DNA from: Caulochytrium protostelioides
Taxonomy: Eukaryota; Chytridiomycota; Caulochytriomycetes; Caulochytriales; Caulochytriaceae
Assembly: GCA_003615045.1 (NCBI GenBank)
Contig: ML014308.1
Coordinates: forward strand, 1-33,642
Length of the DNA stretch: 33,642 bases
Direction of reading: 5' to 3'
Shown here: piece after piece, positions 8,592 through 16,985 of the stretch
Numbering within the stretch: the stretch's first letter is position 1
Layout: the number at the start of each line of letters is the position of its first letter
Program-made: the position numbers and the translations under genes
Notes under the pieces: model-generated
What the model was told of the DNA's origin: nothing
What the model saw: the letters and a program-made list of their open reading frames with translations, nothing else
Database searches by the model: none

Positions 8592-11500
8592 TTACAACGT
8601 CGGCGGCTGCTCGTCCATCGGCGTGTCCATATCACTCAGGCCGGCGCTCGTGCTCGCCGGGGGTGCGGTCAGCCCCGTGCGGGGGGCCGGCGGCGCGACC
8701 GCGCCCGTGCCTCGCCGCCGGCCCATGGCCTGGGACGCCGTCGGCGTGTCCGCCATCTCGCGGTCGTCCGCGGCGTCCGCGCGCGCCACGCCGTCGTCCT
8801 CGCTCGCGAACCCGCCGGGCACGTGCAGCGCCGACGCCGCCGCGCCGAGCCCACGCCGCGCGTCGGCCGCCGGCGGGGCGCCCGCGACGGCCGGCGTCGA
8901 CTCGCGCGACGCGCCATCGGAGCTCGTCAGCGCCAGCAGGAAGCCCATCTGCGACGGCGCGTCCGCCGCGGTCGACGCCGCGCGCTCGGCGGCCGCAGGA
9001 GCGCGCGACCCCCGCGCCGACGCCGACGCCGACGCCGACGCCGCCGACGCGCCGGAGGCCGAGGACCCGCGGGGCATCGCCGCGCCGCGCGGCGCGTCCC
9101 CGGCGCCCGCGGCCGGCTGCGGTGGCGCCATCGAGTGGCGCAGCAGCTGCCGCGTGCGCTGGAAGAGCGCGTGCCCGATCGCATCGACATCGAGCGGTGC
9201 GGGGCCCGCGTCGGCCGCCGCGCCGTCCCCCAACGGCGCGTTAGCAGCGCCGTTGCCGTGGCCATTGCCGCCGGGCAAGTCGCGCAGGGCGCGGACGAGG
9301 GCGTCCGGCGGAACGCGGGGAAAGATGTCGGCCGTGGCGTCCATCTCGGCGTGGGCCGCCGGCGGGTCCTGCGGCGGCGGCGGCGGCGGCGGCAGCGCCG
9401 CGCCACCACCGCCGTTCGCCAGGGCGGCCGGGTGGGCGTTGTCAAGCATAGCGGCCGCGGCGGCGACGGTGGCGGCCGCGGGCGGCTGGCCATCGCCGAG
9501 TGCCGTGGTGCGTTTGCCCAAGCACGCGGTATCGCTAAAGTCGAGCACCTCAAAGAAGGTCTGCTCGAGCTCCTTTTGGACGGCGCAAACGAGGCGTTCT
9601 TCGTCCATGCGGACGCGCCAGACGCCGACGGCGTTGGAGACGATGTCGCCGATGGGCCGGCCGTAGACGGGCGCGCCATCGGCGCCAGCGAGCACACGCG
9701 CGTCCTCGTCGAGGGCGTTGCTGAGCGGGTCGCGGCCGTCGAGCACGGGGTTGCCCCCGGCGTTGGGCCGCGCGTGCGGTGGCGGCCCGGGCGTCGTGTC
9801 GGAGCAGAGCTCCCAGACCTTCACGCCGCCCTCGGACCCGCTGACGATGCGGTTGAGCGCGGGATCGTGGTGGAAGCACGTGATGGCGGCGGTGTGGCCC
9901 TTCAGGCGCGCGAGGCACTGGCCGTTCATCGGATTCCAGATGCGCAGGGTCCAGTCGGCGGCGGCGGTCACGAGGTAGTGCGGGCTGAGCTCGAGCAGGC
10001 CCACGAGATTGGAGTGGCCCTCGAGGTTGAACAGCGCGGTGCCGGTCTTGGTGCACCAGACGCGGACGGACATGTCCATCGAGCCCGAGACGGCGCGGGC
10101 AGTCTCCTCGCAGTACCCGACCGAGTAGACTTTCTGGGTGTGGCCCGAGCAGACCCAGTTGACGCGGCCCTCCATGACGTCCCAGATGCGCACCGTGTGG
10201 TCGTACGAGCCGGAGACGAGGATGCGGCCCTTGCCGGCGATGGCGCGGACGCTTTGCTCGTGGCCTGCGAGCACGTGCTTGAACCACGGGTTCACGCGGT
10301 CCTCGCCGGCATGCGCGGCCGCGTCCCACCCGGGGTCGGTGTGCGGGTCGGGCAGGCGCCAAACGCGCAGCGTCGTGTCGCGCGACCCCGTCACAATGAG
10401 CGGCTCCGGAGGCTCCAGCACGCCGGTCTCGCAGTGCGGCCGCGGGATGAGGATCATCAGGCAGCGCACCGTGCTCGTGTGGCCCTCAAAGGTATGCGTG
10501 TTGACGCCGCGGTCCATGTCCCACACGCGCACCGACCGGTCCGTCGAGCCCGACACGAGGATGTGGCGCCAGTACTGCAGCGCCCAGACGCCGCCATCGT
10601 GGCCGGTCAGCCGCTGCAGCAGGTGGCCCTTCGTCGAGTAGATATGGATCGACTGGTCATCCGAGCCCGACACGATCTTGTCCGCGTCGAACTGCAGGCA
10701 CGTGACCACGTGGCTGCCGTGGCCCGGAAACGAGGTGCGCTCGCAGCGGCCCTTGTTCCAGTTCTGCTGGATGATGTGGTGGCGGCGGTACAGCGACTTG
10801 TACAGCCGCGGCGGGAACAGGTGCGCCGACGCCGTGGACGCGAGCGACGCTACGGACCCCGACGACGAGACCACCGACAGCGCCGACGACGACGTCGACA
10901 GCGCGTCCGATCCCGACGATGTCGGCGACGCGCTGGCCCGGCCGTCGGCATCGGCGTCCGCGTCGGAGTCGTCATCGACCTCGGCGTCCGACAGCGAGTC
11001 CGAACGGCCGCGGCGCGCGTCGCTGTGGCGTCGCGGCCGCTCGTGGCCGCGCTGACGCTCGCGGCGCCGTCGCGCCTCCGATTTCGGCATGAAATGCCGG
11101 CGCACGCGCTCCAGCACCTCCTCGGCAGGCACCGGCGCGATCGGCATAGGCGCCGACGCCAGCGGCGTGCCTCCTGCAGCGGCGGCGGCTGCCGCCGCTT
11201 GGGCGCCGCGGCGGACCACGGCGAGCGTCCGGTGCGGCGGCTGCGGGTGCTGCTGCGGGCCCGATGCGGCGGCCGCGGCGGCGTCCTCGGCATCCGGGTC
11301 CAGCAGGACGTCGTCCATGTCCATATCCATATCCGAGTCGGCTTCCAGATCAAAGGCCGTCGCAAGGTGACGGCGCGGCCGCATCGCGGCGCCACCCACT
11401 GCGGCGTGCTCCGCGCCCTCGGCCGTGCCGACCGTCTGAAGGTAGTGGGCGCGGTAGGTGTTGTAAGCGTTGACGACCTCGTCGTCGTGGAGCCATCCGC

Positions 11501-13190
11501 GCTCAACGAGACGGCGCTTCCAGACGGTGATCTCGGCGCCGCGGCCTTCGACGACGGCGCGCCAGCCCTTCGAGACGATGGCGCAGCGCGCCAGCGAGCG
11601 CGCGTCGAGGTTCTGGAGCACCTGCTGGCAGAGCTCGAAGGGCAGCAACCGCAGGAAGTCGCGCTTCAGCGTCGGCGCAATGATGCCGTTGAGGAATTGC
11701 AGCGACGGGTGCGCGCAGCGCCGCAGCAGCTGGAAAAGCATGTAGTTCTTCATCTGGGGCCCGAGCTGCTCGAACGTGCTCAGCATGCGCGGAAGCTCGT
11801 GCAACGGGTGCGGCGCGGCGCTCCCGGGGGACGGCGCCGCCGGCAGCTGCGCGGCGGCCGCGGGCAGCATGCCGTTCTGCCCGAGCCCGAGCGCGGCGCC
11901 CTGCGGCAACAACGCGTGGTGCTGGTGCACAAGCGTGGGTGACAGCGTGGGCGACGGCAGCGTGGGCGACGGTCGGTGCTGCATGAGCCGCGCCGAAGGA
12001 TGCACAAACCCGCCAGTGGCGTTGACGTTGACGGTGGACGGCACGCCAGCGCTCGCGGCCGCGGCCGACGCCGAAGACGCGGCGCTATGCTCGCTACTCT
12101 TGCCCGAGGACCGCGAGGGCGTCGTGACTTGCGCGAGCGATGCGGGTGTCGGCGTGCTCGTGGAGCCGCTGGTCGCCATGTACGCCGCCGCCGCCGGCGC
12201 TGGCGCGGGCGCGGCGACGGCCGCGGCGGCCGTGCCCGGGGCACGCAGACCATCGTGGCCGACATCGATCCCGAGCACCAGCACGCTTGGGCGCCCGGCG
12301 GCATCGCCGGCCGACGCCGCGTCGGCGCCCGACGGGACGCCGCCGTCGGCGCTGTCCGGGAAGGGCGTCAGCGGAGGAGCGCCGTGCGCCGCGGGAGCCG
12401 CGGCCGGGGCGACGGCCGGGAGGATGGTGCCGCTGTTGCCAACGGTAGACGCGGCGGCCGCGACGCGCCGCTGCGCGGCCGCGCCATGAGCGCCGTGAGC
12501 GTCGTCATGGACGGCGTCGCCGTGCGGGCCCATGCTGTTGCGGCGCTTGTGGGCACGGGACGCGCTAGATCCGCCGTTTGTGGCGGCAGCGTTGGTGTTG
12601 GCGCTGGTGTTGGCGCTGGCGCTGACGTGGCTCAGACCGGCCGCGGACGGGGACGGCGACGAGCGCATCAGCAGATGCGGCTCGGCGTGGTGGCCGAGGC
12701 GCGGCAGGTGGTCAACGGTGCCGACGCCGTGCAGCGTCGCGGGAATGAGCTTGACGGCGTTGGGCGCATGGAGGGTGGCGCCCGCCGTGCCGACGGCGGC
12801 GGCGGCGGCGGCGGCGGCGGCAAGGGCGGTGGGCGTCGTACCGGACGCAAAGGAGGCCGGGCTCGGCTCCTCCGAGTCGAGCGGCGCGGGCCGCTTGCGC
12901 GTGCGCATCACATGGTTCTCGATGTCGTGGAAGATCGAGCGCAGCATCGGGTCGGCCATGCAGTACTCGCGCAGATGGTCGGGCGTGGGCGCCTTCGCCA
13001 GCGGGAACGCTTGCTCTGGCGGCATCGCGGGGTGGTGGTGGCCGTGGTGCTGGGGGTGGGGGTGGTGCCCGGGGCCGTGGCCGTGGCCGTGGCCGTGGTT
13101 CGCGGCGGCCGTCGCGGACGACAGGACGGTGTGGTAAGGCGCGCCGCTGTGCATAGGCGACGAATTCGTGTCACGTTCGACGGACCGCAT
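8592..13190 (-). CDS. CDC4: Cdc4/FBXW7-type F-box WD40 protein (SCF substrate receptor), unusually long
   Basis: A substrate-recognition subunit of an SCF (Skp1-Cullin-F-box) ubiquitin ligase that would bind phosphorylated degrons, acting mainly in the nucleus. The 1532-residue product has a disordered N-terminus with a His-rich run (about 32-53) and alanine tracts. A conserved segment PQMKNYMLFQLLRRC lies just before the F-box (about 512-560, LLPFELCQQVLQNLD...GWRAVVEG). After an acidic, Arg/Ser-rich insert comes LYKSLYRRHHIIQQNW. Seven clear WD40 repeats follow at about 821-1131 (GSDDQSIHIY, GSTDRSVRVWD, GSRDTTLRVW, GSYDHTVRIWD, GSMDMSVRVW and so on). A WRVRMDEERLVCAVQ...FEVLDF segment at about 1185-1219 looks like the eighth blade. 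Arginines of the STDR and GSRD type, used by the family for degron contact, are present. A tail of about 310 disordered residues follows. Met30 is the main alternative; the blade motifs favour Cdc4. Confidence 0.92.
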   Translation of the reverse strand: MRSVERDTNSSPMHSGAPYHTVLSSATAAANHGHGHGHGPGHHPHPQHHGHHHPAMPPEQAFPLAKAPTPDHLREYCMADPMLRSIFHDIENHVMRTRKRPAPLDSEEPSPASFASGTTPTALAAAAAAAAAVGTAGATLHAPNAVKLIPATLHGVGTVDHLPRLGHHAEPHLLMRSSPSPSAAGLSHVSASANTSANTNAAATNGGSSASRAHKRRNSMGPHGDAVHDDAHGAHGAAAQRRVAAAASTVGNSGTILPAVAPAAAPAAHGAPPLTPFPDSADGGVPSGADAASAGDAAGRPSVLVLGIDVGHDGLRAPGTAAAAVAAPAPAPAAAAYMATSGSTSTPTPASLAQVTTPSRSSGKSSEHSAASSASAAAASAGVPSTVNVNATGGFVHPSARLMQHRPSPTLPSPTLSPTLVHQHHALLPQGAALGLGQNGMLPAAAAQLPAAPSPGSAAPHPLHELPRMLSTFEQLGPQMKNYMLFQLLRRCAHPSLQFLNGIIAPTLKRDFLRLLPFELCQQVLQNLDARSLARCAIVSKGWRAVVEGRGAEITVWKRRLVERGWLHDDEVVNAYNTYRAHYLQTVGTAEGAEHAAVGGAAMRPRRHLATAFDLEADSDMDMDMDDVLLDPDAEDAAAAAASGPQQHPQPPHRTLAVVRRGAQAAAAAAAAGGTPLASAPMPIAPVPAEEVLERVRRHFMPKSEARRRRERQRGHERPRRHSDARRGRSDSLSDAEVDDDSDADADADGRASASPTSSGSDALSTSSSALSVVSSSGSVASLASTASAHLFPPRLYKSLYRRHHIIQQNWNKGRCERTSFPGHGSHVVTCLQFDADKIVSGSDDQSIHIYSTKGHLLQRLTGHDGGVWALQYWRHILVSGSTDRSVRVWDMDRGVNTHTFEGHTSTVRCLMILIPRPHCETGVLEPPEPLIVTGSRDTTLRVWRLPDPHTDPGWDAAAHAGEDRVNPWFKHVLAGHEQSVRAIAGKGRILVSGSYDHTVRIWDVMEGRVNWVCSGHTQKVYSVGYCEETARAVSGSMDMSVRVWCTKTGTALFNLEGHSNLVGLLELSPHYLVTAAADWTLRIWNPMNGQCLARLKGHTAAITCFHHDPALNRIVSGSEGGVKVWELCSDTTPGPPPHARPNAGGNPVLDGRDPLSNALDEDARVLAGADGAPVYGRPIGDIVSNAVGVWRVRMDEERLVCAVQKELEQTFFEVLDFSDTACLGKRTTALGDGQPPAAATVAAAAAMLDNAHPAALANGGGGAALPPPPPPPQDPPAAHAEMDATADIFPRVPPDALVRALRDLPGGNGHGNGAANAPLGDGAAADAGPAPLDVDAIGHALFQRTRQLLRHSMAPPQPAAGAGDAPRGAAMPRGSSASGASAASASASASARGSRAPAAAERAASTAADAPSQMGFLLALTSSDGASRESTPAVAGAPPAADARRGLGAAASALHVPGGFASEDDGVARADAADDREMADTPTASQAMGRRRGTGAVAPPAPRTGLTAPPASTSAGLSDMDTPMDEQPPTL

Positions 13191-13874
13191 GGCCGGGGAC
13201 GGTGTCCGCCGCTGCAGGAAGACGAAAAGAAACGCACGACGGATCGGTAGGCCGCCAATGAAGAAGGAGTCCTCGACTCGCTCGCTGCTCTCCCCCGCGA
13301 GCGGTCTGGATCGGATGGATCCGGGTGATGCCAGAGATCACGGCAAGGATGGGATGGATGAAGCAAGGACGGTGACCAGGCGCGGTCACGGCATGCAGAG
13401 GAGATCAAAGGATCCAGGGCTTCACGGACGTCGCATCAGCAGGATCAAGGAAGGGGAGAAAGGAAAAGAGAATGGGATATCATCCCATGGAGACCATCAA
13501 CCGCCGTCGATGACGATCCAAGTTGTGGCGCCACGAATCCAAGCGAACGGTCGTGACCTGCGGCTGCGTATACTGCGAATGGATGCACGGTGGTGGCGGA
13601 GGGCCCGATGGGATCGACCGCTGCGAAGCCGCAATCAGGGCAGAGAAGCGAGGAGCGATGATGATCAACGGGACGGAGCGCGCGCGGTCGATGCCTGGAT
13701 GACCCCGCCGACGAGAACGATGGCCTGGCCGTCTGGGTCCGTCTTCAGCCGTCCATCCTGCCGTCGCCAACGCCACACACCTTTGGATCCCCCGCCATCG
13801 CCCTCGTCGCCCTCGTGCCGCGGCCAAGAGGCTCGATACCGTCCGTCCCGGAGCGGGCACCGCGGATCCCGAGG

Positions 13875-13880
<6 letters not shown>

Positions 13881-13913
<33 letters not shown>
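13881..13913. repeat. CTG trinucleotide repeat, 11 perfect copies
   Basis: Eleven CTG units, preceded by TTG and followed by CTA CTG and degenerate CTC/CGG units to about 13960. It is intergenic; on the plus strand it would read as poly-Leu, with no gene context. Confidence 0.93.
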
Positions 13914-13915
<2 letters not shown>

Positions 13916-14393
13916 ACTGCGGCTCCTGCGGCTCCTGCGGCTACTGCTCCTGCTGCTGGTGCGGCCAACACGTCGCAGGTACCAGCACGCGGCGGCTGCT
14001 CCTCGCCATCGCCGTCTGCCCGAGGCCGTCCCGGCCGCCGCGGTCGACCGCCGCATCCCACGAGAGAAGCGCGCACGCGCCGGCCGCCCACGCAGGGCCT
14101 CGATCAGGCCGCGGCGACACGGCGCCCACGACCGCGCGTCGACTCGCGGCGACCGTCCTTGATTGCCCCTGACATGGCCCTTTCACCCGCTTGCCCGCGG
14201 CTTGGCCGCCGCGGACGCCGCCGCCACGGCCGTGGGCATGGGCGCGGGCTGGCCCCCCAAGCGGCCGCGCTGGCTTCATCGCGCTCCGACCACGCCGCGG
14301 CGCGTCCGCTGGCGGGTCTCTCCGCCATCCCGCATATCAACGGTCTGGCAAATCGTTGCGTTACGTGCTGGACGCGCTTCGACGCCATCGAAG

Positions 14394-14410
14394 AAAAAAA
14401 AAAGGGGGGG
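14394..14410. repeat. Homopolymer pair A10 G7
   Basis: Ten A residues run directly into seven G residues in intergenic DNA. The purine-only strand is a likely site of length variation and of assembly error. Confidence 0.9.
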
Positions 14411-15056
14411 AGCAACACGGAGCCGCGTCAGTATGATGGAGCCAGCGTGCGGAATGGTGCGGTGCCCTGTCACGGCTCGTGCCATCGTGCCATCGTGCAT
14501 CGGAGCAGGAAGTGAGAAGGAAGAGATGCCATATCTGAAGGTCTTCATGGCTTCAACGATCGATAATGACTCGGCCCCCACACACCCCCGAGGATGACGA
14601 GGCAGATGCGACGATTCGACACCGCGTATAGTCACGGAAATGGCACCGTCATCAAAATTGATACCTCCAAGAAACGACGTGCTGGCTACCGGCGACCACG
14701 ACAGCAATGTGTCAGCGTTTCACGATGAAGCGGGGTCGACAGCGACGGTATTGGCGACGACGCCCGCGGTAGCGATGAAGGCCACCACGTGACGCGGGCC
14801 TCTAAGCACGGCCCATGCATCGCGTCATTTGGGGGCGGCCCTCGCCGTCAACATAACAGCGGGCGACGGTCCACCCCTCTTCCCGGGGGGCCGACCATGC
14901 GAGCCTCGCTGAGACCTGCTCTCGCCACGCGACGTCTCTCGACGATGGCGACGACGTCTCTCACAAGACCAAAACCCAGAAGGTCAAGCATACATTTTTG
15001 ATGAAAAGAGGAGAGAGAAAGATTCGATCCGCCCGCATCGGAGACCCCGCAGCCGC

Positions 15057-16985
15057 TTAGACGGGACGGCGCCGCGTCCGGTTGCGGCGCTCATGCGCCA
15101 CCCGGCCCTGGTTCTTGGGCGTCACGAGCGGCACCGACGGCTGGTTCAGCCGCGTCAGATACGCGTCCGGATCGTTCAGATCGTCGGCGCCCGTGGGCGT
15201 CGCGCTGCCTTCGGCCGAGGCCGAGGCCGCGCCCGCGCTCGCGCTCGCGGCGTCGCCGTCGTCGCCGCCGCCGTCAGCGCCGTCCGTCGCGCCCGTGGCG
15301 CCGCCAAACAGCGGCGTCACGCGGCGGGCGCCGCCAGCAGCATGGGTCGCTGCGCCGACGCTCGTGGCCGCCGCGCCCTCCGCCGCGCCGGCAACGGTCC
15401 CGGCAGCTCCCGCGTCGCTCGCGTCGCTAACGCGGCCCGAGCCGGTCGTCACGGCCGTCATCACCATGTCGCCGAAGGGGTCAAAGGGGCCGATGTACTT
15501 GGGCAGCAGCGTGAGCGGCGGAAACGCGTCCATCGCACCGTAGAGCATCGACTGGAACCGCGGCGCGTGCAATCGCGCGAACAGCGGATAGGTGAGCACC
15601 ACGGGCGGCGGTGGCGGCGGCGGCGCGGTCGCGGCAGCCGGGGCGGCGGTGGTGGCGGGCACCGCGGCCGAGACGGGCGTCGCGGCGGCGGCGGCGGCGG
15701 ACACGGGCCCACCGACGACGCGCGAGGCGGGCGCGGCCGAGGCCGTGGCCGCCGAAGTCGGCGACCCGGGCCGCTTACTGCCGCTCGCCGCCGGCACCTG
15801 GGTCGCTTCCGTGAAGCCGGCGGGCGTCGTCGGCGCCGTAGACGCGGCGGGCGTCTCGAGCGAGGGCACGGCGCTCTTGTCACCGCGGCCGCCGGCACTC
15901 GCCGTCGCGGCCGTCGGCGTGGCGCCCGCGCTCGCGTTCGAGCTAGAAGCTGCCGCCGCGGCCGCCACAGCCGCAGCCGCAGCCGCTTGGGACCGGGCCT
16001 TGGCCTCGCGCTTCTGCTGGGGCCGCTGCGCGGCGGCAGCCGCGCCATACAGAGCGTTCAGCGAGGGCTCACCCGCATGCAGACCGCTGCCGACGGCGGT
16101 GGCCGAGGTCGGTGACGGGATAAAGTTGGGCTTCCCCCAGTTGGCGGTGGCGGGCAGCGCGCTTTCTTCACGCTCGACCTGCGGCTTGAACGTCGGGAAG
16201 GGCGGCGGCTTGGCGTTCTTTTCGCGCTGTTGCTGGCGAACTGCTTCTTCTTTGGCAAACTGATCGGCCTCCTCGGCCAGTTCATGGAGGTACTGGCAGG
16301 CAGGCAGCTGGCAGGCTTGGCCCTTCAGGAAGGAACTACAGTACTTGGTCGTACCGAACGTGGCGCGCACGACTTTGCCGTCAAAGACGACGCTGTCGAC
16401 GGCATCGATCGCGCGCTGCGCGTCTTCCTTGCGAGCATAGGTGATGTACACGCCCGTGTTGGCGACGTTCGGCAACACCGGTGTATGCGCGTGGTTGCGT
16501 CGGTTGACGACAATCTTGATGATCTTGCCATACTGCCCAAAGAAATCGTTGCTGCGCAGCACTTCCTCGGTCGAAATCTTGGCAGGCAGGCCGAGCGCAT
16601 ATACGAGATTCTTTTGGACGACACGGACGTTCTGGAGATGCCTGCGGTTCGCTTGGTCGTGCTCTTTGCGCTCGCGCTCTTTACGCTTCTTGCTGGCTTT
16701 GTACTTGAGCAGCTGCTCCTGGGGGACGGGCTTCCATTCGATGGTCTCATCGTTATACTGCCGGCGGCAGGCCGGGCAGAGCCCGTTGAGGTTCTCTTTG
16801 ATGTGGTTATAGCAAAAGCGGCAGATTTGGTAGCTGCATGGACAAGGCTTGAAGTAGCGGTCGCTGATGTCGATTTCCTCCATGCACAGCGGGCACTCCA
16901 TCTCGTCCTCATCGCTCAAGTCGGAGAGATGCACCGGCAAGGGGAGGACGCCCCCGCCATTGGCGCCCGCACCCGAAAACGCCAT
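15057..16985 (-). CDS. NOT4: Not4/CNOT4, RING E3 ubiquitin ligase of the Ccr4-Not complex
   Basis: The E3 ligase subunit of Ccr4-Not, involved in co-translational quality control, mRNA decay and protein turnover. The 642-residue product starts with an acidic leader (LSDLSDEDEME). Its C4C4 RING has Cys31, 34, 48, 50, 55, 58, 70 and 73, the same spacing as human CNOT4. A basic coiled-coil linker (about 86-118) precedes an RRM (about 122-210, NLVYALGL ... KVVRATFGT). A CCCH zinc finger follows (Cys216, Cys225, Cys230, His234), as the family requires. The rest is Ala/Pro/Ser/Thr-rich and probably disordered, usual for the Not4 C-terminus. The open frame extends five codons further upstream to 17000, but only with a GTG, and is closed by TGA at 17013-17015. 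I therefore take the first ATG, at 16985. No introns. Confidence 0.96.
   Translation of the reverse strand: MAFSGAGANGGGVLPLPVHLSDLSDEDEMECPLCMEEIDISDRYFKPCPCSYQICRFCYNHIKENLNGLCPACRRQYNDETIEWKPVPQEQLLKYKASKKRKERERKEHDQANRRHLQNVRVVQKNLVYALGLPAKISTEEVLRSNDFFGQYGKIIKIVVNRRNHAHTPVLPNVANTGVYITYARKEDAQRAIDAVDSVVFDGKVVRATFGTTKYCSSFLKGQACQLPACQYLHELAEEADQFAKEEAVRQQQREKNAKPPPFPTFKPQVEREESALPATANWGKPNFIPSPTSATAVGSGLHAGEPSLNALYGAAAAAQRPQQKREAKARSQAAAAAAVAAAAAASSSNASAGATPTAATASAGGRGDKSAVPSLETPAASTAPTTPAGFTEATQVPAASGSKRPGSPTSAATASAAPASRVVGGPVSAAAAAATPVSAAVPATTAAPAAATAPPPPPPPVVLTYPLFARLHAPRFQSMLYGAMDAFPPLTLLPKYIGPFDPFGDMVMTAVTTGSGRVSDASDAGAAGTVAGAAEGAAATSVGAATHAAGGARRVTPLFGGATGATDGADGGGDDGDAASASAGAASASAEGSATPTGADDLNDPDAYLTRLNQPSVPLVTPKNQGRVAHERRNRTRRRPV

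Larger units (their letters stand above)
13191..15056. other. Intergenic region between the Cdc4-like and Not4 genes
   Basis: About 1.9 kb. It lies upstream of the Cdc4-like gene and downstream of Not4, so it should hold the Cdc4 promoter and leader and the Not4 3'UTR. I see a CTG trinucleotide tract and an A10G7 homopolymer pair, and no protein with recognisable motifs on either strand. Confidence 0.55.

Noticed and set aside
8823-11942. A 1039-residue open frame on the plus strand, antisense to the Cdc4-like gene
   Set aside because: Its product is an Arg/Val/Ala-rich string with no domain. It arises because GC-rich codon bias leaves few stops in the mirrored frame. The minus strand carries the clear F-box and WD40 motifs.
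11976-13250. A 424-residue plus-strand open frame opposite the Cdc4 N-terminus
   Set aside because: Arg/Gly-rich shadow of the coding strand, with no motif and overlapping the Cdc4 start.
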